Shown in pieces: positions 9,130-18,605 of a stretch of DNA of 64,000 bases. Made by a program: the position numbers and the translations under genes. The notes under the pieces are model-generated. The model saw only the letters and a program-made list of their open reading frames with translations, made no database searches and was not told where the DNA came from. The stretch spans positions 1,302,001-1,366,000 of the forward strand of contig CAWJKU010000004.1 of the NCBI GenBank assembly GCA_963843535.1, given 5' to 3'. Position 1 is the first letter of the stretch; the number at the start of each line of letters is the position of its first letter. The stretch comes from CAVUNY01 sp963843535 (GTDB taxonomy: Bacteria; Chloroflexota; Anaerolineae; Anaerolineales; Anaerolineaceae).

Positions 9130-9843
9130 GTGGTTAACTTAAAACCGCTGCCTGCACCTGACCAGCTTGAGATTCATTTTCCACCGGGCTACACCTGCCT
9201 GGTAGTGGATGATGGCACGGATTTACCCGAGAAAATCATTGACCGGCTCGCAGATTTAGGTTTGCCGGGCGCCGTGCTGTGTTTGCCGCAGATTGTTGTA
9301 AAACGGCAAAATTCACTGCCCCAAAGTGTGCGCCAGATCCAGCTTGACGACCTGAGTGAAGAGCAATTGCGCGAACGGCTGGCTGATGCGGCCCAACAAT
9401 ACGGCCCTGCGGCGGTTTTTATCCACCTTCAGACCGCATGCAGCGATTGCTCGGGCGAAGATGTGCATTTCTCAGTACATGGAAAACAGATTTTACAGGA
9501 AATATTCCTGGCGGCCAAACATCTAAAACCCGCTTTGAACACTGCCGCTCAGCTGGGTAGGGCGGTATTTATGAGCGTTGTCCGTTTGGATGGGGAGTTT
9601 GGATTAGGCCATAGCGTCGATTTTGATCCGGTCAGCGGCGGGTTGTTTGGCCTGGTTAAAAGCCTGAACCTGGAATGGGAATCGGTCTTTTGCCGGGCAA
9701 TCGACCTGAGTCCTGAGATCGACACGGATACAGCTGTCGAATATATCCTCGCTGAGCTGATGGACCCCAACCGGACGACCGTCGAAGTGGGCTACAGCAA
9801 AAATGGCCGGGCGACCCTGGTATTAGAACCGACTGTGGTGTGA
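9130..9843 (+). CDS. PfaA-type KR structural (pseudo-KR) subdomain
   Basis: 237 residues if started at the GTG at 9130, which has no convincing ribosome site. The frame is open further back to the frameshift site at 9076 and encodes plausible linker there. The product resembles the non-catalytic half of the KR in PfaA proteins: a VNLKPLPAPD linker, CLVVDDGT near the start, and the conserved block GLVKSLNLEWESVFCRAIDL at about 176-195. No NAD(P)-binding glycine motif or catalytic Tyr is present. It must pair with the catalytic KR of the next gene. It ends at TGA 9841-9843, with a second in-frame TGA at 9847, so it is separated from that gene although both are in the same frame. Confidence 0.75.
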   Translation: MVNLKPLPAPDQLEIHFPPGYTCLVVDDGTDLPEKIIDRLADLGLPGAVLCLPQIVVKRQNSLPQSVRQIQLDDLSEEQLRERLADAAQQYGPAAVFIHLQTACSDCSGEDVHFSVHGKQILQEIFLAAKHLKPALNTAAQLGRAVFMSVVRLDGEFGLGHSVDFDPVSGGLFGLVKSLNLEWESVFCRAIDLSPEIDTDTAVEYILAELMDPNRTTVEVGYSKNGRATLVLEPTVV

Positions 9844-9852
9844 GTGTGAAAA

Positions 9853-11601
9853 ATGGCTAAAAATAATCTGGTAAATTCAAATTCGGTAGTACTGGTGAGT
9901 GGCGGTGGTCGCGGGATCACTGCCCAGTGCGTGGTCCGTCTGGCTGAGCGCGCCAGGTGCAAATTTGTATTACTCGGCCGCACGCCCATCGACGAGACCC
10001 TCCCTGCCTGGACCGATCATATCGACGACGAATCGGCTATGAAACGGAAAATCCTGGAAGATCTCACTGCAAATGGCGAAAAACCTGTTCCTGCCAAAGT
10101 ACAGAAGATCTATAAATCGATCACAGCTCAAAAGGAAATCCAGCGTACGATCGATGCGGTTAATAAGGCTGGAGGTCAGGCTGAATACATCAGTGTGGAT
10201 ATCGCCGATCCGGTCTCCTTGCGGGAAAAACTGGTGGAGCCTGAATATCGATTGGGCAAAATTACCGGTGTGATTCATGGTGCAGGCAGTCTGGCGGATA
10301 AGTTGATTGAAAAAAAGACTGTCCAGGATTTTGATACCGTTTACTCGCCCAAGGTGACAGGCCTGCAAAATCTTCTTCAGGCGGTTCCGGTCAGCCAACT
10401 GGATTTCCTGGTCTTGTTTTCCTCGATCGTGGGTTTCTTTGGCAATATCGGACAGACGGATTATGCCATTGCGAATGAAATACTCAATAAGACCGCCCAC
10501 GCACTTCAGCGGCAGAATCCGAAGTGCCACGTGATCTCAATCGATTGGGGTCCCTGGGAAGCCGGAATGGTTACGCCCGAATTGAAGCGGGCCTTTGAGG
10601 AACGCGGTGTAGAGATCATTCCGGTCGAAACTGGGGCAAGAATGCTGATCAATGAACTGATGCCAAAGGATTCCCACGACGTGCAGGTGGTGGTGGGAAC
10701 GATGCCTGTATTACCTCCCGAGAAGCAAGAGCCTGATCTCAAGAAATACCAGATCCGCCGCAAGCTCTCGTTAGAGGCCAACCCATTTCTTTATGATCAT
10801 CAGATTGGTGAGTACCCGGTGCTGCCGGCAACTTGCGCGGCTACCTGGGCGGTTCATTCCATCGAACAGCTTTACCCGGGTTATTTCTTCAACCATCTCG
10901 CCAATTATCGCGTCTTGAAAGGGATTGTTTTTGATGGTTCACTGGCGGATGAATACTACCTGGATATCAAGGAAACGGCTAAATCTGAAGATGGGACGAT
11001 CGATTTTAAAGGCCTGATTTGGAGTAAAAACCGCAACGGGCGGCCTTTTTATCACTATACGATCGAAGTTCGCCTTGGGAAAAAAGTGCCTCAGGCGCCT
11101 GTACTTCCCATTTATACGACGGATCCTGCTGAAGCGATCGACGGAAAAATACTATATGAAAACGGCACCTTATTCCATGGGCCGTCTTTTCAAGGTGTCC
11201 GCCGGGTGCTGCATGTCAGCAAGGGTGAGCTGAAGATGGAGTGTGTCGTGCCGCGTGTTGCCGCGGATATTCAGGGACAATTTCCGGTAATCACTGGAAA
11301 TCCATTCGTTTACGATGCAATTGTGCAGGGAGTGCTGATCTGGGCCCAGTATGTTTATCACGCGCCGTGCCTTCCTTCCAGGGTGGATAAATTCGAGCAG
11401 TTCAAGGCTATTCCCTTTGAGCGGCCGGTGTTTGTTGATATGCAGGTTGTCTCCCAATCTGAAACCTCGGTTGTTACCAATGTTACCGTGCAGGACGAAA
11501 GCGGCGCGGTATGTGTGCGGATTACCAACCTGGAAGGTACCATCAGCACCCAGCTTGGCCGGTTTATCGGCGCAAAATCCAAGGTTGGGACCGCAGGATA
11601 A
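9853..11601 (+). CDS. PfaA-type ketoreductase plus hot-dog dehydratase
   Basis: 582 residues. Residues about 10-290 are the catalytic KR: the cofactor loop SGGGRGIT near the start, LFSSIVGFFGNIGQ with the conserved serines, and the catalytic Tyr204 in QTDYAIAN. Residues about 310-570 resemble a PKS-type dehydratase double hot dog, with His316 in DHQIGEYPVLP and the GPSFQG segment. Together they supply the beta-keto reduction and dehydration expected at the C terminus of PfaA. The ATG lies 10 bases after the previous stop, in the same frame, without a clear ribosome site, so translation may depend on coupling. Its stop is six bases before the next start. Confidence 0.85.
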   Translation: MAKNNLVNSNSVVLVSGGGRGITAQCVVRLAERARCKFVLLGRTPIDETLPAWTDHIDDESAMKRKILEDLTANGEKPVPAKVQKIYKSITAQKEIQRTIDAVNKAGGQAEYISVDIADPVSLREKLVEPEYRLGKITGVIHGAGSLADKLIEKKTVQDFDTVYSPKVTGLQNLLQAVPVSQLDFLVLFSSIVGFFGNIGQTDYAIANEILNKTAHALQRQNPKCHVISIDWGPWEAGMVTPELKRAFEERGVEIIPVETGARMLINELMPKDSHDVQVVVGTMPVLPPEKQEPDLKKYQIRRKLSLEANPFLYDHQIGEYPVLPATCAATWAVHSIEQLYPGYFFNHLANYRVLKGIVFDGSLADEYYLDIKETAKSEDGTIDFKGLIWSKNRNGRPFYHYTIEVRLGKKVPQAPVLPIYTTDPAEAIDGKILYENGTLFHGPSFQGVRRVLHVSKGELKMECVVPRVAADIQGQFPVITGNPFVYDAIVQGVLIWAQYVYHAPCLPSRVDKFEQFKAIPFERPVFVDMQVVSQSETSVVTNVTVQDESGAVCVRITNLEGTISTQLGRFIGAKSKVGTAG

Positions 11602-11607
11602 GCGTAA

Positions 11608-14091
11608 ATGGTTGATGGGATAAAGATCTTGCGGCCTGCTGCTGGAGATCAGCTGGCAGTTATCGGAATGGGTGTTGATTTTCCTGGCATCCAGACCCTG
11701 GATGACTTTCTAGAAGCGATGTATCGCGGAAGCCTGATTTCGCAAACCGAATCTACGTGGCAGGCGGATGGATGTTTGCTGCGTGCCGTGTCTTTCGCGA
11801 TCCGGGACTGTGATTGGGATGGCGCCCGGCACCAGGTAATTGGTACATTGGTCATCGGGAATGGAGTGGAAAAAAGCCGGTTGAATGCTCAAGCGGGTAT
11901 CAGCGGACCGGTGGTCGATTTTGCCGGTTACAGCGAACCCTTACCTGCTATGCTTCTACAGGCGCAAGATTGGCTGCAAGAACACGAAGCTGAAGCTGTC
12001 GTCCTGGCAGGCGCCGCGTTGGGTGCAAAAAACCAGGAGTATCCGATTCTTATTGGGCTTGACAGTTCTGGGCATGCTGCGCAGCCCGGTTCCGGCGCTG
12101 CGGCTCTGGTCATCATGCGGAAAGATGATGCTGTGAGGCTCGGTTTACGGATTTATGCATTGATCGAATCAATGGCATTCGCCGATCCATCCGGGTCCGC
12201 ATCCCTTCAAGAGTCTGTTCTCTCCTGTGCGCGCAGCGCGCTGCAAGCTGCAGGAATTAAACCCGGCGATATAGGCTGCTTGCAAGCTCTGGCGCCTGGT
12301 GAGGATCGTGTGGGCGGTCAAGAAATCGCCGGATTATGCGCCGCTTACCAGGGACCACCGAACAAGACATCCCTGGACAGCAGTCTTTCTTTGATCGGGT
12401 ATCTCGAAGGGGTGAATGGTCTGGCGGGGCTTGTGAGGGCAGGATTGTGCCTGGCAAATCGATTGCGTCCGGGATTGAATGGTTGGAGCGGACCGAAAAA
12501 CGCTGAGCTGTGGAACGGCAGCACATTTTATGTCCCAACCGAATCGTTGACCTGGTTTCACAATGAAGCAACCGGCAGTCGTAAAGCGGCCATGAATACC
12601 ATTAGCAAAGAAATTGCCTGCGCTCATTTCATCCTATCAGGAGCAGCCGTTCCACCCCGGATTGAGCCAGTGATGCGGAAATCGAATGCTGCCCTCATTC
12701 CAGTTGGCGGCGCATCTTTATCTGATCTGGTCACCGGCATAGAAAATATTCAAAATATTTTGCGACAAGGTGCATCAGTCTCGGCGGTTGCCAGGGATGC
12801 GTACTTGCGGTTTCGATCATCCGAGTCTGCTTCAGTGGCGGTGTTCCTGGCGCACAACCCCGAGGAAGCGCTGCGTGAAATTGATTTCGGGCTGCGCGGC
12901 ATCCCGGCGGCGTTCGAAAAAGCCCAGGATTGGCAGACGCCTGCCGGTAGCTATTACACCCCCCGGCCCCTTGGCGCAAGCAGCCGGGTCACATTCGTCT
13001 ATCCGGGAGCCTTCAACTCGTATATCGGCGTTGGCAAGGATCTGTTTTACTTGTTTCCTGCTGTCTACGATCATCTAAATGATATCGCTCAAGATGTCGG
13101 CACTGTGCTGTGTGAAGAACAGTTGTACCCGCGCGGTATCTATCCTTTGAGTAAAGCGCAGGTAGAACAGGCTGAGGCGGCTTTGCTCAACGACCCCAAC
13201 GCGATGATGGTCAGCGGTTCAAGCCTCTCGGTCGGATTAACTAGTATTTTTCGAGATATCTTTCAGGTCGAGCCGTACAGCGCCCTGGGCTACAGCCTGG
13301 GTGAGAACAGCATGATGTTCTCCCTAGGGGTCTGGGGGGATGGACTGTTTGCTCGCCAGCGCCTATTTACATCCCCCTTATTCCATACCCGCCTGGCAGG
13401 CCCGCAGAATGCGGTCCGTGACCATTGGGGTCTTCCTGCTCTGCAAGGCGATGTCCAACCGGCTGAACCTCTATGGGAGAATTTTCTCCTGATGTCGCCC
13501 GCCGATATGGTAAGAGGGGTTCTGGAAACAGAACCAAGAGTCTATCTCACGCATATCAATACACCGCGCCAGGTGGTAATTGGCGGTGATCCGTCTGCCT
13601 GCCGGAGGGTAATTGCGAGGCTTAAATGCAGCTCACTAAAAGCCCCATTCGATTATGTTTTACACTGTAAAGCAATGGAGTCAGAATATCAGGCATTATA
13701 TGAGATCCATTCTTTGCCAGTGGTGGGCCAGCTGGATATTAAATTATATTCAGCCGCTAACGACCGCCCCTTTGTGTTAACCCAATCTGAGATTGCCCGG
13801 GCGGTTGCCCGTGATCTGTGCTCTATGTTGGATTTTCCTCGTTTGGTTGAAACCGCATACGCGGAGGGCGCCCGGTTTTTTATCGAGATGGGCGCGGGAA
13901 GCAACTGCGCGAAATGGATCGAGGAGATTTTACGCGGCAAACCAGGATTGTCTATTTCGGCAAACCGCAAAGGTGTGGATGATGCCACATCTATTTTACG
14001 TGTGCTGGCACGATTAATCAGCCACAAAATAAAGGTAAATTTGGGACCACTTTTTCAAGAACAGGTGCTGCATGAAAAAATCTCCGGTTGA
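11608..14091 (+). CDS. pfaB: PfaB-like protein: degenerate ketosynthase plus acyltransferase
   Basis: 827 residues. The N-terminal half begins like a ketosynthase (LAVIGMGVDFPG at about 16-27) but is short and lacks the active-site Cys and the EAHGTGT and GHTKS motifs, so it cannot condense. The C-terminal half is an acyltransferase whose nucleophile is Ser563 in GYSLGENSMMFSLGVW, the GYSLGE variant typical of PfaB. PfaB is known to influence the final chain product in PUFA synthases; here it may load or release chains. It overlaps the next gene by 20 bases. The best alternative name is simply a pseudoKS-AT protein of a Pfa-like system. Confidence 0.82.
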   Translation: MVDGIKILRPAAGDQLAVIGMGVDFPGIQTLDDFLEAMYRGSLISQTESTWQADGCLLRAVSFAIRDCDWDGARHQVIGTLVIGNGVEKSRLNAQAGISGPVVDFAGYSEPLPAMLLQAQDWLQEHEAEAVVLAGAALGAKNQEYPILIGLDSSGHAAQPGSGAAALVIMRKDDAVRLGLRIYALIESMAFADPSGSASLQESVLSCARSALQAAGIKPGDIGCLQALAPGEDRVGGQEIAGLCAAYQGPPNKTSLDSSLSLIGYLEGVNGLAGLVRAGLCLANRLRPGLNGWSGPKNAELWNGSTFYVPTESLTWFHNEATGSRKAAMNTISKEIACAHFILSGAAVPPRIEPVMRKSNAALIPVGGASLSDLVTGIENIQNILRQGASVSAVARDAYLRFRSSESASVAVFLAHNPEEALREIDFGLRGIPAAFEKAQDWQTPAGSYYTPRPLGASSRVTFVYPGAFNSYIGVGKDLFYLFPAVYDHLNDIAQDVGTVLCEEQLYPRGIYPLSKAQVEQAEAALLNDPNAMMVSGSSLSVGLTSIFRDIFQVEPYSALGYSLGENSMMFSLGVWGDGLFARQRLFTSPLFHTRLAGPQNAVRDHWGLPALQGDVQPAEPLWENFLLMSPADMVRGVLETEPRVYLTHINTPRQVVIGGDPSACRRVIARLKCSSLKAPFDYVLHCKAMESEYQALYEIHSLPVVGQLDIKLYSAANDRPFVLTQSEIARAVARDLCSMLDFPRLVETAYAEGARFFIEMGAGSNCAKWIEEILRGKPGLSISANRKGVDDATSILRVLARLISHKIKVNLGPLFQEQVLHEKISG

Positions 14092-15391
14092 GGAGGTGGC
14101 TAGCCGCATCCAGAATCTGGCCCGGGACACGGTCGCGGATCTGGCTAAAAATGCCAGCCAGGCACAGAGCAAATTCTTAGACTCCCGCGGCGCTGCCTTG
14201 CAACAGATTGCTGAGTTGGTCAGCACGCAGGCTGGATTCAAGATATCGGCTCCCGCCCCAACGGAGCCTGTTTTATTTGACAGGGCTATGCTGGAAGAAT
14301 TTGCGTCCGGCTCGATCGAGCGCTGCCTGGGCGAGCAATATGCGGTGTTTCGTGAACGTAGGGCTCCGCGTATTCCAAACGGAGTGCTGTTATTGATGGA
14401 CCGGATTTTGCAAATCCAAGGTACCCGCGGTAAGATCAACCAGCCGTCTGAAATCATCACCGAATGTGATGTGCCGGTCGATGCCTGGTATATAAAGGAC
14501 AGTGGAGCGGACATTACGCCCTACAGCGTTTTAATGGAGATGGCGCTCCAGCCCTGCGGGTTCCTGTCGGCCTACCTGGGAACGATGCTGCTGGCCCCTG
14601 ACACCAATCTCTTCTTTCGCAACCTGGATGGTCAGGCGCGCATTTTACGGCAGGTGGACCTGCGTGGAAAAACAGTGCGTGCCTGGGCGCGCATGAGCAG
14701 CCATACGATTAATGAAGATACCGTGATCCAGAAATTCGATTTTCGATTGGAAACGGTCGGACGGCCTTTTTATGAAGGCAGCTCGGTATTTGGGTTCTTC
14801 CCAGAAGAAACAATGCTGCGCCAGATCGGACTGGATAATGGAAAAGAGAGCGTTCCGGAATATCTGAAGGCTGGAAATGCCAATGTCCAGGGGAAAGTGG
14901 TCGATCTTCCCCCTAATAGGCCTGGGCAGAAAACTGAAAATGGGCTGCGCCTGTCGAGTGGACGGCTCGTCCTGCTTGACCAGGTTTACATTAATCCTCG
15001 CGGCGGCTCATATGGGTCAGGGTATGTGTACAGCTCGCGCGATATCGATCCCGGCGCCTGGTTTTTTAAAAACCACTTTTACCAGGACCCAGTGATGCCG
15101 GGCTCTTTGGGGGTCGAAGCCATCCTGGAGGGGATGCGTATTTTTGCCGTAGAGCAAGGATTTGGATCTGAATTTCAACACCCTGTTTTCGGGCTGGGTG
15201 ATAACACCTTCCAATGGAAGTACCGCGGGCAGATTCTTCAGACGACCCGCACCATGTCTGTCGAAGTTAACATCCGCAGTATCGAAAAGGATCAGCGTGG
15301 AATTTTCTTACTTGGCGATGCCAGCTTATGGGCTGATAAGATTCGTATTTACGAGGTTAAGAACGCTGCCATCCGGATCACGCAAGGATAA
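14072..15391 (+). CDS. FabA-like double hot-dog dehydratase of the Pfa system
   Basis: 439 residues. Two hot-dog segments are visible. The first is at about 95-240 (ITPYSVLMEMALQPCGFLSA). The second, at about 285-435, has the FabA active-site pattern with His335 in KNHFYQDPVMPGSLG. These correspond to the tandem DH domains at the end of PfaC, which dehydrate and can isomerise to set cis double bonds. The KS and chain-length-factor domains that normally precede them in PfaC are absent, so this is a stand-alone dehydratase. The first about 70 residues are helical and polar. The start overlaps the PfaB-like gene. Confidence 0.87.
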   Translation: MKKSPVEEVASRIQNLARDTVADLAKNASQAQSKFLDSRGAALQQIAELVSTQAGFKISAPAPTEPVLFDRAMLEEFASGSIERCLGEQYAVFRERRAPRIPNGVLLLMDRILQIQGTRGKINQPSEIITECDVPVDAWYIKDSGADITPYSVLMEMALQPCGFLSAYLGTMLLAPDTNLFFRNLDGQARILRQVDLRGKTVRAWARMSSHTINEDTVIQKFDFRLETVGRPFYEGSSVFGFFPEETMLRQIGLDNGKESVPEYLKAGNANVQGKVVDLPPNRPGQKTENGLRLSSGRLVLLDQVYINPRGGSYGSGYVYSSRDIDPGAWFFKNHFYQDPVMPGSLGVEAILEGMRIFAVEQGFGSEFQHPVFGLGDNTFQWKYRGQILQTTRTMSVEVNIRSIEKDQRGIFLLGDASLWADKIRIYEVKNAAIRITQG

Positions 15392-15401
15392 AGATATCTT
15401 T

Positions 15402-17042
15402 ATGAATATTACCCCTTCTCTCTCTGAATCAAAAGTCAGAATGGCCAGTCTACCGGTGCGTTGGACCTGGAACGGGTCTATGGAATCGGTCGAATTTCTC
15501 GAAGACGGCATGCAGGCCGCGCTTCGGCATTTGGACCGACCCGTTTTTATACTGGAAATCGAAGGCCGGATTGGCATGACGAACCAGGGAGAGCTGCAGC
15601 CAGGCAGCGCCGGAAACGTGCCCTGCCGGGGCGTTTCTTGGTCCGTGGAATTAAGCCGCCTGGGAGACCCGGCATTTTTGAAAACCTACGGCACAAAATA
15701 TGCGTATTCCAGCGGGGCGATGGCCCAGGGAATATCCTCAGCCGATCTGGTGGTTGCCCTGGGTAAGGCGGGTATGCTTGGCTCATTCGGCGCGGCAGGA
15801 ATGGTGCCGCCGCGACTGGAAGCCGGCATACAGAAAGTGCAGTCTGAACTGCCGAATGGGCCGTATGCCTTCAACCTGATACACAGTCCCCATGAAGAAG
15901 CCATGGAGCGCAACGCGGCAAACCTGTATTTGCGTTATGAGGTAAAGACGGTCGAAGCATCTGCTTTCCTGGATCTAACACCCAGCATCGTCTGGTACCG
16001 GGCCGCGGGGTTGAGCCAGGATACGAATGGAGAGATAAATATAGGCAATCGGGTGATCGCCAAACTTTCACGGGCAGAGGTCGCACAGAAGTTCATGCAG
16101 CCTGCCCCGGCTGGCATGCTGGCTGAATTGGTCCAGCAGGGAAAAATAACGGCTCAGCAGGCAGCATGGGCGCAGCAGGTGCCTATGGCAGATGACGTGA
16201 CGGTGGAAGCTGATTCGGGCGGCCATACGGATAATCGTCCCCTGGTGTGTCTGGTGCCCACCATATTAGCCTTGCGTGACGAGCTTCAGTCGAAATTTCA
16301 CTTCGCCCAACCTGTACGCGTGGGTGCGGCGGGAGGCATCAGCACACCTGCCTCGGTTTTCGCCGCGTATATGATGGGAGCTGCCTACGTGGTGACAGGA
16401 TCCGCGAACCAGGCCTGTATCGAAGCCGGTGCATCGGAACACACCCGCAAGCTGTTGGCCCAGGCCGGCATGGCAGATGTGATGATGGCGCCCTCCGCCG
16501 ATATGTTTGAGATGGGTGTGAAAGTACAGGTGCTTAAAAAGGGCACGCTTTTCCCCTTGCGCGCCCAAAAACTATACGAGCTGTATAGCCGTTACGAGTC
16601 GATCGATGCCATTCCGGCGGATGAACGTGAAAAGGTCGAGAAGCAGGTTTTTCGCCGCGATCTTGAATCGATCTGGGCTGACACGGTGAAATTCTTCCAG
16701 GAAAGAGATCCGGAGCAAATCGAACGCGCCAATCAGAATCCCAAGCGGAAAATGGCCCTGATCTTTCGCTGGTACCTGGGTCTTTCATCAAAATGGTCAA
16801 ACAGTGGAGAGGCGGGCCGTGAAATGGATTATCAAATCTGGTGTGGTCCGGCCATGGGTACCTTCAATGATTGGACTCGCGGAACATATCTGGCCGAATA
16901 TCAGAACCGGCGAGTAGTGGATGTAGGGCTGCATTTATTAACCGGCGCAGCTTACTTGTGGCGTCTGCAATCTTTAAAGATGCAGGGCGTTCAGGTTCCT
17001 GCTGCCTGGGAACAGTACCGGCCCGCTGCCCCATTAATTTAA
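15402..17042 (+). CDS. pfaD: PfaD-like FMN-dependent enoyl reductase
   Basis: 546 residues of the 2-nitropropane-dioxygenase-like TIM-barrel family to which PfaD belongs; PfaD is the trans-acting enoyl reductase of PUFA synthases. Recognisable are SGAMAQGISSADLVVALGKAG with LGSFGAAG near 105-135, the flavin-site region VGAAGGISTPASVFAAYMMGA, and the PfaD C terminus with WCGPAMGTFNDW. I used the ATG at 15402, eleven bases after the previous stop and behind AAGGA. The frame is open upstream but would overlap the dehydratase by 230 bases. The carboxylase gene begins nine bases after its stop. Confidence 0.93.
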   Translation: MNITPSLSESKVRMASLPVRWTWNGSMESVEFLEDGMQAALRHLDRPVFILEIEGRIGMTNQGELQPGSAGNVPCRGVSWSVELSRLGDPAFLKTYGTKYAYSSGAMAQGISSADLVVALGKAGMLGSFGAAGMVPPRLEAGIQKVQSELPNGPYAFNLIHSPHEEAMERNAANLYLRYEVKTVEASAFLDLTPSIVWYRAAGLSQDTNGEINIGNRVIAKLSRAEVAQKFMQPAPAGMLAELVQQGKITAQQAAWAQQVPMADDVTVEADSGGHTDNRPLVCLVPTILALRDELQSKFHFAQPVRVGAAGGISTPASVFAAYMMGAAYVVTGSANQACIEAGASEHTRKLLAQAGMADVMMAPSADMFEMGVKVQVLKKGTLFPLRAQKLYELYSRYESIDAIPADEREKVEKQVFRRDLESIWADTVKFFQERDPEQIERANQNPKRKMALIFRWYLGLSSKWSNSGEAGREMDYQIWCGPAMGTFNDWTRGTYLAEYQNRRVVDVGLHLLTGAAYLWRLQSLKMQGVQVPAAWEQYRPAAPLI

Positions 17043-17051
17043 GAAGGCAAA

Positions 17052-18593
17052 ATGACGAATAAAAACCGGCTGCAAACCCTGCGCGATGAGGCTTGCCTGG
17101 GAGGCGGCGAAGAGGGTATTGAAAAGCAGCATGCGAAAGGGAAGCTGACCGCACGCGAACGTATCGAACGTTTGCTGGATCAGGATACATTCCACGAGAT
17201 CAACCAGTTCGTGACGCACCGCGCGGCGGGTCTCGGCATGGAACGCTCGCATCCCCTGACCGATGGGGTTGTGACCGGATGGGGAAAAATAGACGGACGG
17301 CTGGTTTATCTTTATGCTCAGGATTTCACGATTTTGGGCGGCTCCCTGGGTGAAGCTCACGGCAGAAAAATTGCTCACCTGATGGACCTGGCATACCAGA
17401 ATGGAGCCCCTTTGATCGGGATGAACGATTCAGGCGGGGCGCGCATTCAAGAAGGCGTTGATTCGCTGGCAGCTTACGGCGAGATCTTCACACGGAATGT
17501 CCGTTCCTCCGGCGTTATTCCTCAAATATCGATCATCCTTGGCCCGTGTGCCGGGGGGGCAGTATATTCCCCTGGTATCACCGATTTTGTCTGCATGGTT
17601 GAAAAAACCTCGCACATGTTTATCACCGGTCCCGAAGTGGTGCGCGCGGTGACCCATGAAGAAGTGGATTTTGATACCCTGGGTGGCGCCGAAGTTCACC
17701 ATCAAAAAAGCGGAGTCGCGCATCTGACGGCTGCCGATGAAGATGCCATTTTTAACCAGGTGCGCTGGCTGCTGAGCTACCTGCCGTCGAACAACTTAAC
17801 CCCGCCGCCCACAATTAACCCCACCGATGATCCAAAACGTGTGCTGGACAAAATACATGCTGCGGTCCCGGACGATCCTCAAAAACCGTATGACGTGCAT
17901 GGGGTCATTGAGCAAATTGTGGATGACTTTGAATTTCTGGAAATCCAACCTGATTACGCCAGAAACCTGGTGATCGGTTTTGCCCGCCTGGCCGGCCAAC
18001 CGCTTGGAATTGTTGCCAACCAGCCCGATTACCTGGCGGGTGTTCTGGATATTAACGCCTCGGATAAAGGCGCGCGTTTCATCCGCTTCTGCGACGCATT
18101 TCATATACCGCTTCTGACCCTGGTCGATACGCCTGGTTTTTTGCCGGGTTCCGATCAGGAGCACGGCGGCATCATCCGCCATGGGGCCAAGATGATCTAC
18201 GCCTACGCCGAAGCCACCGTGCCAAAACTCGCGGTGATTCTCCGCAAAGCTTATGGCGGAGCCTACATTGTGATGAGCTCGAAGCATTTGCAGAGTGATA
18301 TCAACTTTGCCTGGCCAAATGCGGAAATCGCGGTGATGGGGCCCGATGGGGCAGTCAATATCGTTTTTCGGAGAGAACTGGCTGCGGCTGAAGATTCTGC
18401 CGCCAAACGGGAGGAATTGATCGCTCAGTACCGGTCAGAGCTTGCGAATCCTTACGTTGCTGCCAGCCGAGGGTATCTGGATGATGTGATCGAGCCGGAG
18501 GAAAGCCGGTCAAGGTTGATCGGTGCGCTTGAAAGTTTGCGTAATAAGCGCCAGACAACTCCTTCACGTAAACACGGTAACATTCCGCTCTAG
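17052..18593 (+). CDS. pccB: Acyl-CoA carboxylase carboxyltransferase (PccB/AccD type)
   Basis: 513 residues, the usual length for a single-chain carboxyltransferase of propionyl- or acetyl-CoA carboxylase. It moves the carboxyl group from carboxybiotin to an acyl-CoA. Typical blocks are KLTARERIERLLD at about 31-43, MNDSGGARIQEGVDSL, GPCAGGAVYSPG, and near the end AYGGAYIVMSSKH with DINFAWPNAEIAVMG. Whether it prefers acetyl- or propionyl-CoA cannot be decided from sequence alone. It sits nine bases after pfaD and twelve before the biotin carboxylase, so it probably makes malonyl- or methylmalonyl-CoA for the synthase. Confidence 0.93.
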   Translation: MTNKNRLQTLRDEACLGGGEEGIEKQHAKGKLTARERIERLLDQDTFHEINQFVTHRAAGLGMERSHPLTDGVVTGWGKIDGRLVYLYAQDFTILGGSLGEAHGRKIAHLMDLAYQNGAPLIGMNDSGGARIQEGVDSLAAYGEIFTRNVRSSGVIPQISIILGPCAGGAVYSPGITDFVCMVEKTSHMFITGPEVVRAVTHEEVDFDTLGGAEVHHQKSGVAHLTAADEDAIFNQVRWLLSYLPSNNLTPPPTINPTDDPKRVLDKIHAAVPDDPQKPYDVHGVIEQIVDDFEFLEIQPDYARNLVIGFARLAGQPLGIVANQPDYLAGVLDINASDKGARFIRFCDAFHIPLLTLVDTPGFLPGSDQEHGGIIRHGAKMIYAYAEATVPKLAVILRKAYGGAYIVMSSKHLQSDINFAWPNAEIAVMGPDGAVNIVFRRELAAAEDSAAKREELIAQYRSELANPYVAASRGYLDDVIEPEESRSRLIGALESLRNKRQTTPSRKHGNIPL

Positions 18594-18605
18594 ATTGGAG
18601 ACACT

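Noticed and set aside
9841..9852. TGA recoded as tryptophan or selenocysteine between the pseudo-KR and KR-DH frames
   Set aside because: TGG is used for Trp throughout, TGA stops many genes here, and I see no SECIS-like element; two TGAs within seven bases also argue against it.
15162..15401. 80-codon N-terminal extension of pfaD
   Set aside because: It overlaps the conserved C-terminal coding part of the dehydratase and lacks PfaD homology; the ATG at 15402 is well placed.
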